Assembly (NCBI GenBank): GCA_029248525.1
Contig: JAQWJE010000039.1
Coordinates: 186,001 to 250,000 of the forward strand
Direction of reading: 5' to 3'
From: Candidatus Binatia bacterium
Lineage (GTDB): Bacteria > Desulfobacterota > Binatia > UBA12015
Length of the DNA: 64,000 bases
Shown: piece after piece, positions 45,296 to 53,310 of the stretch
How positions within the stretch are numbered: the stretch's first letter is position 1
Layout: every line of letters starts with the position of its first letter
Made by a program: the position numbers and the translations under genes
Notes under the pieces: generated by a model
The model's database searches: none
Told to the model about the DNA's origin: nothing
Seen by the model: only the letters and a program-made list of their open reading frames with translations

Positions 45296-46623
45296 TGGAA
45301 CGTCGAGGTATCAAATGGCATTTCGTGCTGACGGCCCTTTGCGCCCTGGTCCTGTTCGGCCCGGAGATTGGCGCCTCCTGGTCGTGGGCCGGTGAGGTGC
45401 GCGTGCTCACGATCGACGGGCCCATTCAGCCCGCGAGCGAAGAGTATTTGCGCACGGGGATCAACGACGCGGCAGAGGCCGATTCGGTCGCGGTTCTGGT
45501 GATTCTCGACACGCCGGGAGGACTCCTCCAGTCGACACGAGAAATGGTCAAGACGCTTCTGGCAGCCCCGCTGCCTGTGATTTTTTACGTGGCCCCCGGT
45601 GGTGCTGGGGCCGCCTCGGCCGGTGTATTTCTGGTGATGGCTGCGAACGTGGCCGCGATGGCGCCGGGGACCAGTATTGGGGCGAGTACCCCTGTGAGCG
45701 CGGCCGGGGGCGAGGAGATCGAGGGGGCCATGGGCGCCAAGATTCTCAACTCGACAGCGGCTTTTGCGAAATCGATCGCCGAGCAACGGGGTCGCAATAT
45801 CGAATGGGCCGAGCAGGCTGTCCGCGAAGCCGTGTCCGCGACGGATACGGAAGCCCTTGAACTCGGCGTCATTGATCTCATCGCCAGCGACACGCAGGAC
45901 CTGCTGGCCCAGTTGGACGGGCGAATCGTCGAGGTCGACGGGCAGGAGCAAATCCTGAACCTGCGGTCGGCGACAATGGTTCAGATCGAGCCCACCTTCC
46001 GCCAGCAGGTGGTAGGCTTTCTGGCCGACCCGACCATCGCCTACTTTCTCCTCCTGGCCGGAATTCTCGGTCTCTATCTGGAGCTGAGCAATCCGGGCGG
46101 GATGGTGCCCGGAGTGATTGGTGCAATTTTCCTGTTTGTCGCGGCGGCTTCCTTCCAGATTCTGCCCCTGAACATGAGCGGCCTCGCTCTGATGGTTCTC
46201 GGGATAGGCCTCCTGGTAGCGGAACTCTTTGTGCCGAGCTTCGGGATTCTCGGCTTGGGAGGCTTTGTGTCCTTCGTGCTCGGATCCTTGTACCTGTTCG
46301 AGGCCCCCGGCGGGGGTTTGGTCGTGGATCGCGGGGTGATCGCCGGCGCGGCCGTTGCGGTTGCCACGGTGATGCTGGTGATGGCCACTCTGGTTGTGGG
46401 AACCTTCGGCAAAAAGCCGGTGACCGGGGCTTCGAGCCTGATCGGAAGGACGTGCGCGGTCCGGGACGGCGGGGAGTCCTCAGGCCACGTCATGCTGAAT
46501 GGCGAGATCTGGGCGGCCAACTGGTCAGGTGTTATGGAAGTCGGTGATCTCGTGGAGGTCACGAAAGTTGAAGGGTTGTCGGTGACGGTGAGCCGTGCCG
46601 ATCTTGAAAAGGAGCGGGGATGA
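45295..46623 (+). CDS. NfeD-family membrane serine protease
   Basis: Protein of 442 residues. After an N-terminal signal/anchor (about 10-30) comes a ClpP-like serine protease domain: [19 protein letters not shown], then the Ser nucleophile region [16 protein letters not shown], then [14 protein letters not shown] with the general-base Lys. Four or five hydrophobic segments follow (about 250-370), and a C-terminal NfeD beta-barrel domain ends the protein. NfeD proteins cleave and cooperate with stomatin homologues; the next gene encodes one, four bases overlapping. This is the full-length form. Confidence 0.92.
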   Translation: MERRGIKWHFVLTALCALVLFGPEIGASWSWAGEVRVLTIDGPIQPASEEYLRTGINDAAEADSVAVLVILDTPGGLLQSTREMVKTLLAAPLPVIFYVAPGGAGAASAGVFLVMAANVAAMAPGTSIGASTPVSAAGGEEIEGAMGAKILNSTAAFAKSIAEQRGRNIEWAEQAVREAVSATDTEALELGVIDLIASDTQDLLAQLDGRIVEVDGQEQILNLRSATMVQIEPTFRQQVVGFLADPTIAYFLLLAGILGLYLELSNPGGMVPGVIGAIFLFVAAASFQILPLNMSGLALMVLGIGLLVAELFVPSFGILGLGGFVSFVLGSLYLFEAPGGGLVVDRGVIAGAAVAVATVMLVMATLVVGTFGKKPVTGASSLIGRTCAVRDGGESSGHVMLNGEIWAANWSGVMEVGDLVEVTKVEGLSVTVSRADLEKERG

Positions 46624-47384
46624 GTTTCGCAGCAGTTCTGATTTTTGTGCTTTTGGTCATTCTCGGTAGCTCAATCAAGATCACGCAGGAGTACGAGCGT
46701 GCGGTGATTTTTCGTCTCGGTCGTGCCGTGGGCGTCCGTGGTCCCGGTCTTGTCCTGATCATTCCCTTTATCGAAAAGGCTCGGCGTGTGGATCTCCGTA
46801 CGATCACCATGGATATCCCGGCGCAGGAAGTCATCACGCGAGATAACGTATCGGTCAAAGTCAGTGCTGTCCTGTACTTTCGGGTTGTCGATCCGATGCC
46901 TGCCATCATTGCGATCGAGAACTATATATACGGCTCAAACATGATTGCTCAAACCACGCTGCGCAGCGTTTGTGGACAGGTCGAGCTTGATGAATTGCTG
47001 GCAGAGCGCGAAAAAGTCAACGATCAGATTCAGGCCATTGTGGACCAGCAGACAGAGCCTTGGGGCGTCAAAGTTTCAAGTGTCGAGATCAAGGATATTG
47101 ATCTCCCGCAGGATATGCAGCGAGCCCTGGCCCGCCAGGCTGAAGCCGAGCGTGAACGACGCGCCAAGGTAATCGCGGCAGAAGGCGAATTTCAGGCCTC
47201 CGCAAAACTGGCCGAAGCGGCAGCGACTTTGGCGACACACCCTGCGGCTTTGACCCTGCGCTACCTCCAGTCTTTGACCGAGATTGCGGGTCCCAATAAT
47301 TCGACCACGGTGTTTCCGTTGCCGATCGATATGCTGCGACCCTTTCTCGATGCGCAGATCAGCTCGGATGCAAAAAAAACCTGA
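46620..47384 (+). CDS. Slipin/stomatin-like SPFH protein
   Basis: Protein of 254 residues. One N-terminal hydrophobic hairpin/anchor (about 5-20), then the SPFH domain: [40 protein letters not shown], and [20 protein letters not shown], and an Ala/Glu-rich coiled region. Stomatin-type oligomers organise membranes. The nfeD-slipin pair is conserved widely. It overlaps nfeD by 4 bases and queA by 17. Confidence 0.93.
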   Translation: MSFAAVLIFVLLVILGSSIKITQEYERAVIFRLGRAVGVRGPGLVLIIPFIEKARRVDLRTITMDIPAQEVITRDNVSVKVSAVLYFRVVDPMPAIIAIENYIYGSNMIAQTTLRSVCGQVELDELLAEREKVNDQIQAIVDQQTEPWGVKVSSVEIKDIDLPQDMQRALARQAEAERERRAKVIAAEGEFQASAKLAEAAATLATHPAALTLRYLQSLTEIAGPNNSTTVFPLPIDMLRPFLDAQISSDAKKT

Positions 47385-48444
47385 TCCGACGGAAGACGGC
47401 CCGGCCAGCTCGGACTTCAATTATGAACTCCCGCAGGACCTGATCGCTCAGTCGCCGGCGGCCAAGCGAGACGGATCGAGAATGATGCGTGTCCATCGGG
47501 AGCGAGCCGTTCGCCCGGAAGCATCGCTGGTTCGTTCTCTGGCGGACTATCTGGAGCAAGGAGACCTGCTGGTGCGCAATCGCACGCGTGTTTTTCCGGC
47601 GCGGCTGCGTGGACAAAGACTACCGGGGGGTGGAGCAGTGGAGGTGCTCTTGCTCCAAGCCTCCCCCGATCAAGGGCCTGACTGTTGGCAGGCGCTGGCC
47701 AAACCCCTGAAGCGGCTGCGACCCGAGCAGAAGTTGAGCTTTTCCGGGGGCGGCTCTGACGGCGGAACGATCGAGGCTCGTGTGCGCGCGATCCGGAACG
47801 GATATTTATGGCTTGATTTCGCGCCCGGGACCGAGGTTCTGGCCTGCGCCGAGCGGCTCGGGGAAATTCCTTTGCCTCCCTATATCGAGCGCCCCGAGGG
47901 GCCGACACCAGAGGATCGCGCGCGCTACCAGACCATCTACGCCAGCGACACAGGGTCGGTGGCGGCACCCACGGCAGGTCTTCATCTGACGGAAGCGATC
48001 TTTGAATCGCTCGCGCTTAAGGACGTCGGTGTGGCGGAGGTCGTGCTGCACGTCGGTGCGGCAACTTTCCTCTCGGGTCAGCCCGGTCGGGGGTCGGGGA
48101 CCGTTGAACCCGAAACATATTTTGTTCCGGAGGAAACCCGCCGAAGCATCGAGAATTGCAAGGGGCGGGTGGTCGCGGTCGGAACCACGACAACAAGGGC
48201 ACTCGAGTCGGCCGCGCGGCAGGGATGGCCGTCCCGGCCGACGTCGACGGGGCTGGTGCTCCAACCGGGGGATCCTTTCCATGTCGTGCAAGGGATGCTC
48301 ACCAATTTCCATTTGCCGGGTTCGTCGCTGCTGGCACTGGTGGCCGGGTTCGGTGGCACGGAGCCGATTCGCGAGGCCTACCGGATCGCGGTCGCCGAGA
48401 AATATCGCTTTTATAGCTACGGCGATGCGATGCTGATTATCTGA
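47368..48444 (+). CDS. queA: S-adenosylmethionine:tRNA ribosyltransferase-isomerase
   Basis: Protein of 358 residues from ATG 47368, overlapping the slipin gene. Family features: [19 protein letters not shown] at the start, [34 protein letters not shown] and [15 protein letters not shown], plus [15 protein letters not shown]. It adds the cyclopentane ring precursor (epoxyqueuosine) to preQ1-modified tRNA. It precedes tgt, which performs the preceding step, as in many genomes. Confidence 0.95.
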   Translation: MQKKPDPTEDGPASSDFNYELPQDLIAQSPAAKRDGSRMMRVHRERAVRPEASLVRSLADYLEQGDLLVRNRTRVFPARLRGQRLPGGGAVEVLLLQASPDQGPDCWQALAKPLKRLRPEQKLSFSGGGSDGGTIEARVRAIRNGYLWLDFAPGTEVLACAERLGEIPLPPYIERPEGPTPEDRARYQTIYASDTGSVAAPTAGLHLTEAIFESLALKDVGVAEVVLHVGAATFLSGQPGRGSGTVEPETYFVPEETRRSIENCKGRVVAVGTTTTRALESAARQGWPSRPTSTGLVLQPGDPFHVVQGMLTNFHLPGSSLLALVAGFGGTEPIREAYRIAVAEKYRFYSYGDAMLII

Positions 48445-48477
48445 CGGGAGCGGCCTCTTTTGCTAGAAGGCCGTGCG

Positions 48478-49647
48478 ATGAACGAAACCATCGCGACCGC
48501 AGGGGAGGGGAGCCACTCTCCCTCCTTCCAGCTCAGGGCGAGAGATCCTCATTCCAGGGCGCGTCGGGGAACTCTGATGACCGCTCATGGCCCGGTTCAG
48601 ACGCCGGCATTCATGCCGGTCGGGACCTACGGTGCGGTCAAAGGCGTGGCCCCTTGGGAGCTTCGTGACCTCGGCGCAGAATTGATCCTCTCGAATGCCT
48701 ACCATCTCGCGATGCGGCCGGGCGCCGATGCCATTGGAGCCATGGGTGGCTTGCATCAATTTATGGGATGGAAGGGGGCGATCCTCACCGACTCCGGCGG
48801 ATTTCAGGTTTTCAGCCTGAAGGGAATGCGAAAAGTGACCGATGAAGGAGTTCTTTTCCAAAGCCATATTGACGGAAGCCGCCGGTTTTTCAGCCCGGAA
48901 GACGTGGTCAGCAATCAAGAGAAGCTTGGCGTCGATATCGCGATGATTCTCGATGAATGTCCTCCTGCCGGTGCGCCTCCCGAAGATGTCGCGAGGGCCT
49001 TACGCCGCACGACTGACTGGGCCAGACGTTCTCGCGAGGCGCATAGCCGCGCGGACCAGATGCAATTCGGGATCGTGCAAGGTGGACTCGACCCGGCAAT
49101 GAGAGCGCAAAGTGCGGACGAGTTGCAGGGGATCGGATTTGACGGCTACGCGGTTGGCGGACTTTCGGTAGGGGAAGGGCGTGCCGAGACCCTCGCAGTC
49201 GGTTCGTATACGGTAAACCTTCTGCCGGAGGAGAAACCGCGCTACTTGATGGGGGTCGGGACTCCGGAAGAGTTGGTGCGTTTCGTGGCCGCCGGTTTTG
49301 ATATGTTCGATTGCGTGATGCCCAGCCGCAACGCTCGAAATGGGATGGCCTTTACCTCGGAGGGCCGGGTGGTGATCAAAAATGCAATCCACCGCGATTC
49401 GCTCGTGCCACTCGACCCGATGTGCGGATGCACGACCTGCGCAAATTTTTCGCGGGCCTACTTGCGGCACCTGTTCCTGAACGGTGAGATGCTATCGGCG
49501 CGGCTCCTGACAAATCACAACCTTTATTTTTATGTTAACTCGATGAAACGCCTGCGGTCTGCGATTGAAAATGGTACGTTTCGTGCCGAGGCGGCGTCGA
49601 TGGGCGTCGATTTGGATCAGATCGAAGACGAGGAAAAGAGGCAGTAA
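48478..49647 (+). CDS. tgt: tRNA-guanine transglycosylase
   Basis: Protein of 389 residues from ATG 48478; the frame also offers TTG at 48460. Catalytic and binding motifs: PVGTYGAVKGVAPWELRDLG, the active-site Asp in ILTDSGGFQVFSL, GIVQGG, YAVGGLSVGEG, and the zinc site CGCTTCANFSRAYLRHLF. It exchanges guanine-34 for preQ1 in tRNAs for Asp, Asn, His and Tyr. It is followed directly by yajC. Confidence 0.96.
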   Translation: MNETIATAGEGSHSPSFQLRARDPHSRARRGTLMTAHGPVQTPAFMPVGTYGAVKGVAPWELRDLGAELILSNAYHLAMRPGADAIGAMGGLHQFMGWKGAILTDSGGFQVFSLKGMRKVTDEGVLFQSHIDGSRRFFSPEDVVSNQEKLGVDIAMILDECPPAGAPPEDVARALRRTTDWARRSREAHSRADQMQFGIVQGGLDPAMRAQSADELQGIGFDGYAVGGLSVGEGRAETLAVGSYTVNLLPEEKPRYLMGVGTPEELVRFVAAGFDMFDCVMPSRNARNGMAFTSEGRVVIKNAIHRDSLVPLDPMCGCTTCANFSRAYLRHLFLNGEMLSARLLTNHNLYFYVNSMKRLRSAIENGTFRAEAASMGVDLDQIEDEEKRQ

Positions 49648-49953
49648 ATGAGTGGAACCCCAGCAGACAGCGCACTTTTGCAATTATTGCCCTTCGCATT
49701 GATTCTGGTCGTTTTCTATTTCCTTCTGATTCGCCCCCAGCAACAGAAGGCAAAGGAAACCGAGGCCATGCTCGAGGCCCTGAAGCCGGGCGATAATGTG
49801 GTCACTACCGGCGGTCTCTTCGGAAAAATCGTAAAGATTCAGGAAAACGAAGTTTCTCTGGAAATCGCCTCGAACGTAAAGATTCGGCTTGAGCGCTCAT
49901 CGGTCGGCCAGGTCGTAAAAGCCGGTAAAGCCGCGGAAAGCACAAAGTCATGA
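49648..49953 (+). CDS. yajC: Sec translocon accessory protein YajC
   Basis: Protein of 101 residues with one N-terminal transmembrane helix (LLPFALILVVFYFLLIR) then RPQQQKAKETEAML and the beta domain LKPGDNVVTTGGLFGKIVKI. It belongs to the SecDF-YajC complex that assists SecYEG. It starts right after the tgt stop and overlaps secD by four bases. Confidence 0.94.
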   Translation: MSGTPADSALLQLLPFALILVVFYFLLIRPQQQKAKETEAMLEALKPGDNVVTTGGLFGKIVKIQENEVSLEIASNVKIRLERSSVGQVVKAGKAAESTKS

Positions 49954-51497
49954 ATCCCGGAACTGTGAATTATCGACTCGGCGGACTGATCGCCGTCACT
50001 CTGGCCGCTTTCATCTATTTGTCGCCGGTCTTTCTGCCTGAGGGAGTTCGCTTGCCCTTTGCCCCCGTCGAAAATCCGATCCATCTCGGTCTGGATTTGC
50101 GGGGCGGCACGCATCTACTGTTCACGGTCGATGTTGATGAGGCCGTTTCCTCCACCTTGGATCGGACGCGTCAGGACGTCGCACGCGCCGCTGCAGAAGA
50201 CGATATTGCTGTCGATAGTTTTGTGCGTGAAGGCGATACTCTCGTTTTGACGCTCGCGGATGCCGGCGAACGATCGGCGGTCGATACCCTGATTACAAAC
50301 CGGTATCCGGGGCTCGTGATCGCGGGCGGGTCAGGCAGTGTTCTGAATCTCACCCAGAGTCGCCGCCAGATCGAGCAGATCAAGCGCCTCGCAATCGACC
50401 AATCCCTGGAGACCATCCGTAATAGAATCGACCAGTTCGGCGTCGCCGAACCCACAATCCAAAGGCAGGGCAGCACGGAAATCGTCGTGCAGCTGCCCGG
50501 CGTTCAGGATCCGCAGAGGGCGAAGGACCTGATCGGGAAAACGGCCGTTCTTGAATTTCGACTCATCGCCGATGGGACGAGTGCCGATGTCGAGACCCTG
50601 GGCAGCTCGAATCTGGCTTCACCCGGCAGCCCGACCACATGGGAAGTCGAGAAGCGGGTTCTGCTCAGCGGGGTCCAACTTGCGGATGCTCGTGTGCGAC
50701 CCGCCGCTCAGTTTGAGGGTCCGCAAGTCGAGTTGACGATGACCGACACCGGTGCGGTCGACCTCGAAAGCGCCTCCGGCGATAACGTCGGCCGCCGCTT
50801 GGCGATTATTCTCGACGACAAGGTGGTGATGGCGCCTTCTTTGAACGAACGGATCGGAGGCGGTCGTGCCGTGATCTCCGGTAACTTCGACCTCACCACG
50901 GCTCGGGACCTCGCGATTGTTCTCCGTGCGGGTGCGCTGCCTGCACCTATCCGGATCATCGAGGAACGGACGGTAGGCCCCTCGCTTGGTCGTGATTCGA
51001 TCGAGCAGGGCGTTCTCTCTCTGCTGGTCGGCGGCATCCTGGTGGTGCTCTTCATGGCCTATTATTATCGCGGAGCCGGCGTGCTCGCCGACACCGCGCT
51101 TCTGTTGAATGTGGCTTTCCTGATGGCCGTGCTCGCCGGCTTCGGAGCGACTCTGACACTGCCCGGAATCGCCGGGATCGTGTTGACGATGGGCATGGCA
51201 GTCGATGCAAATGTGTTGATCAACGAGCGCGTCCGTGAGGAATTACGCCTCGGGAAGACCCCTCGGGCCGCGCTCGAAGCGGGTTATGAGCGAGCTTGGG
51301 CTGCGATTCGGGACTCGAACATCACAACTTTTGTGTCCGGGATCATTCTTTTTCAATTTGGCTCCGGGCCGGTCAAAGGCTTCGCTGTGACGCTTTGCGT
51401 CGGGATCGTCACGACGGTGTTCACCGCGGTCTTTGCCACTCGGATTTACTACGATTTCCGGCTGGAACAGCGCAATCTCAAGACGATCTCCATCTGA
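49950..51497 (+). CDS. secD: Protein translocase subunit SecD
   Basis: Protein of 515 residues with one N-terminal helix, the periplasmic P1 domain with GLDLRGGTHLLF at its head, and five C-terminal helices. The D-type motifs are visible: RNRIDQFGVAEPTIQRQGS, IVVQLPGVQDPQRAKD, IIEERTVGPSLGRDSIEQG, and GMAVDANVLINERVREEL (with the functional Asp). SecD uses the proton gradient to pull exported chains. The gene usually heads a secD-secF pair, but here a hairpin terminator follows and no secF-like frame exists to the end of the window. Confidence 0.95.
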   Translation: MNPGTVNYRLGGLIAVTLAAFIYLSPVFLPEGVRLPFAPVENPIHLGLDLRGGTHLLFTVDVDEAVSSTLDRTRQDVARAAAEDDIAVDSFVREGDTLVLTLADAGERSAVDTLITNRYPGLVIAGGSGSVLNLTQSRRQIEQIKRLAIDQSLETIRNRIDQFGVAEPTIQRQGSTEIVVQLPGVQDPQRAKDLIGKTAVLEFRLIADGTSADVETLGSSNLASPGSPTTWEVEKRVLLSGVQLADARVRPAAQFEGPQVELTMTDTGAVDLESASGDNVGRRLAIILDDKVVMAPSLNERIGGGRAVISGNFDLTTARDLAIVLRAGALPAPIRIIEERTVGPSLGRDSIEQGVLSLLVGGILVVLFMAYYYRGAGVLADTALLLNVAFLMAVLAGFGATLTLPGIAGIVLTMGMAVDANVLINERVREELRLGKTPRAALEAGYERAWAAIRDSNITTFVSGIILFQFGSGPVKGFAVTLCVGIVTTVFTAVFATRIYYDFRLEQRNLKTISI

Positions 51498-51514
51498 AAA
51501 TTCCTCCGAATGGA

Positions 51515-51565
51515 GGGGCGTCTGCTCTCGGACCTGAGGGATCCTCAGTGAAAGCAGCCCCTTTT
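51515..51565 (+). terminator. Hairpin terminator after secD
   Basis: Outer stem GGGGC...CTGCT paired with AGCAG-CCCC (three-base bulge), enclosing a second perfect hairpin CTGAGG-GAT-CCTCAG, followed by TTTT. It lies 18 bases after the secD stop and would close the nfeD-to-secD transcript. The bulge and short T run make it moderate. Confidence 0.6.
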
Positions 51566-51690
51566 GCGGAATCCATAACTCTTTGTTTTCACGGAGGAAA
51601 AATTTTCATAGGCGGTTTCCTGAAGCCCTCTCGCTCCCATCGGAACCTTGACGCTCCATGGGGCCGGTGATACTCAAGGCATCAGGAACT

Positions 51691-51888
51691 ATGATGTCTT
51701 TCAGCGACAGCGAAAACCTCTTGAATAGCCGTGACGTGGCGCGTCTTTTGGACATGAGCCCCGACGCGGTGAATGAATATGCGCGCAAGGAAATCCTCCC
51801 AGCCTTCAAGGCCGGGAGGCAATGGCGGTTCCGCCGGCAAGACATCACCTCGTTCCAGCAACAGGTCCGGGCTGCAAGCGCTGCTTGA
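51691..51888 (+). CDS. Small excisionase/MerR-type HTH DNA-binding protein
   Basis: Protein of about 65 residues from ATG 51691 with AGGA just upstream (a GTG/ATG at 51658 would add 11). The winged HTH_17 pattern is complete: LLNSRDVARLLDMSPDAVNE for the helices and LPAFKAGRQWRFRRQDITSF for the wing. Such stand-alone proteins control genes or act as excisionases; no recombinase or integrase is nearby, so regulation is more probable. Targets unknown. Confidence 0.78.
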   Translation: MMSFSDSENLLNSRDVARLLDMSPDAVNEYARKEILPAFKAGRQWRFRRQDITSFQQQVRAASAA

Positions 51889-51910
51889 TCGCTGCTCTGC
51901 ATGACTCGCC

Positions 51911-51974
51911 GGCCTTCTTGGTCGCTGGCCTTCTTGGTCGCTGGCCTTCTTGGTCGCTGGCCTTCTTGTTGGCT
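51911..51974. repeat. 16-bp tandem repeat, four copies
   Basis: Three perfect copies of GGCCTTCTTGGTCGCT in a row (51911-51958), followed by a fourth copy with two changes in its second half (51959-51974). The period is not a multiple of three, so it is not a coding repeat. It lies in the 241-base gap between the HTH gene and the IscA-type gene. Copy number may vary between strains by slippage (inference). Confidence 0.93.
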
Positions 51975-52129
51975 GGCCCGGTCGCGCCTGCGAGAGCACA
52001 TGCTTTCCCGGTGGTGGCCGGGAAAACGACTAAAGCTCTCCGGCGTGTCTGTCCGGTTCAGGCGGCGTCCGCCTGGCGGGCGAATTTTGTCGAGTTGACC
52101 CGACGGTTTAGCGGAGGTAATTTTTCAAC

Positions 52130-52492
52130 ATGGAAGAAATCCAGGTGGATACGGGAACCGGTGTCGGACTCTCCGAGGCAGCGATCGTGCGGGTTCAGCA
52201 GCTTTTGGCCAAGGAGAAGCGGCCGGCGACTGGCGGTCTTCGCGTTGGGGTTGTTAACGGCGGTTGCTCGGGCATGAGCTACACGCTTGGCCTCGATGAT
52301 CAGCCCTCGGATGCGGATAATGTTTTTGATATGGGTGCTGTGAAAATTTTCGTCGACCCCGAAAGCCTGCCCTACCTCGAAGGCATGGTTGTCGACTTCG
52401 CCGACGGACTGCATGGCGCCGGCTTTCGCTTCACAAACCCCAACGCCGAGCGCACCTGCGGTTGCGGCACCTCCTTCGCTCCGAACGAATAG
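52130..52492 (+). CDS. A-type Fe-S carrier (IscA/ErpA family)
   Basis: Protein of 120 residues with the A-type Cys trio: GGCSGMSYTLGLD near residue 45 and ERTCGCGTSF near the C-terminus. These bind Fe or an Fe-S cluster and pass it to apo-proteins. It could be ErpA, IscA or SufA; the sequence does not decide. An upstream GGAGG (about 52113) fits the start. Confidence 0.92.
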   Translation: MEEIQVDTGTGVGLSEAAIVRVQQLLAKEKRPATGGLRVGVVNGGCSGMSYTLGLDDQPSDADNVFDMGAVKIFVDPESLPYLEGMVVDFADGLHGAGFRFTNPNAERTCGCGTSFAPNE

Positions 52493-52584
52493 AGCTGGGA
52501 CTCGGACGTCCGCAGTCTGGTTGCCCGGGGACTCCCTGAACTACAGATGCAGGGCACCCGTGAGGGCAAAGGACTTCGAGAAAG

Positions 52585-53310
52585 GTGGACTTGGCAGATA
52601 CCGCCCATCATATCGTCTGGGATCTCGACGGAACGCTGGTGGACTCGCGGTCCGACCTTGTCGCGGCCGTCAATGAGGCACTACGCACGATCTCATGTCC
52701 GGGCTTGCCAGCCAGCGTGGTCCTCTCCTTTGTCGGTGATGGCGTGGCAGCTCTGGTCCGTCGAGCGGTCCGCGAATCCCATGCCCCGGCGGCAGCCGAG
52801 GTCCCGGCCCTCGAGGCTTTGGAGGCCTACTATTTTGACCATTGCCTGGAGAATACGATGCTCTATCCGGGGATTGCGGAGGTTCTGGACAAGCTCCTCG
52901 AGGCGGGTCATGAGCTCTCTGTTCTGACCAACAAAAAAGAGGTGTTCACCCGGAGAATCCTCGAAGGCCTCGGGCATGCCGATACATTTTCGCGTGTCGT
53001 GGGCGGCGACTCAGGTTGGGGTCTGAAGCCGAACCCCGCTGGTTTGCGATGGCTGCTGGGCCAGTCGTCGATCGCCCCCCGAAATACCTGGATGGTGGGC
53101 GACTCCGGCGTGGATATCGCAACCGCCATCTCGGCAGGAACTCGGGCGGCCGCGGTTTCGTGGGGGTTTAATTCCCCCGCAGCCCTCCGGGCAGCAGGGG
53201 CTTCGATATCTCTCGGGTCTCCGGGGGAGATCCTTCAGCTTTTGGGCTTGGGCGCCAGCGCGACTTCCAGCACGTCGCCTATTTCGGACGCAAAAGTGAA
53301 ATCGATTTGA
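52585..53310 (+). CDS. HAD-superfamily phosphatase, phosphoglycolate phosphatase-like
   Basis: Protein of about 241 residues. The HAD motifs are: I, WDLDGTLVDSRSD near residue 15 (nucleophile Asp and second Asp); II, SVLTNKKE; III, Lys near GWGLKPNPAG; IV, WMVGDSGVDIATA. The cap-domain arrangement matches Gph, which removes 2-phosphoglycolate formed during DNA repair or oxygenation. The start is GTG 52585 or TTG 52591; the latter has AAGGTGG upstream. The 3' end overlaps convergent lon by 76 bases. Confidence 0.88.
   Translation: MDLADTAHHIVWDLDGTLVDSRSDLVAAVNEALRTISCPGLPASVVLSFVGDGVAALVRRAVRESHAPAAAEVPALEALEAYYFDHCLENTMLYPGIAEVLDKLLEAGHELSVLTNKKEVFTRRILEGLGHADTFSRVVGGDSGWGLKPNPAGLRWLLGQSSIAPRNTWMVGDSGVDIATAISAGTRAAAVSWGFNSPAALRAAGASISLGSPGEILQLLGLGASATSSTSPISDAKVKSI

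Noticed and set aside
51822-52277. 151-codon plus-strand frame over the 16-bp repeat
   Set aside because: It overlaps the IscA-type gene in another frame, and the repeat-derived residues are not protein-like.
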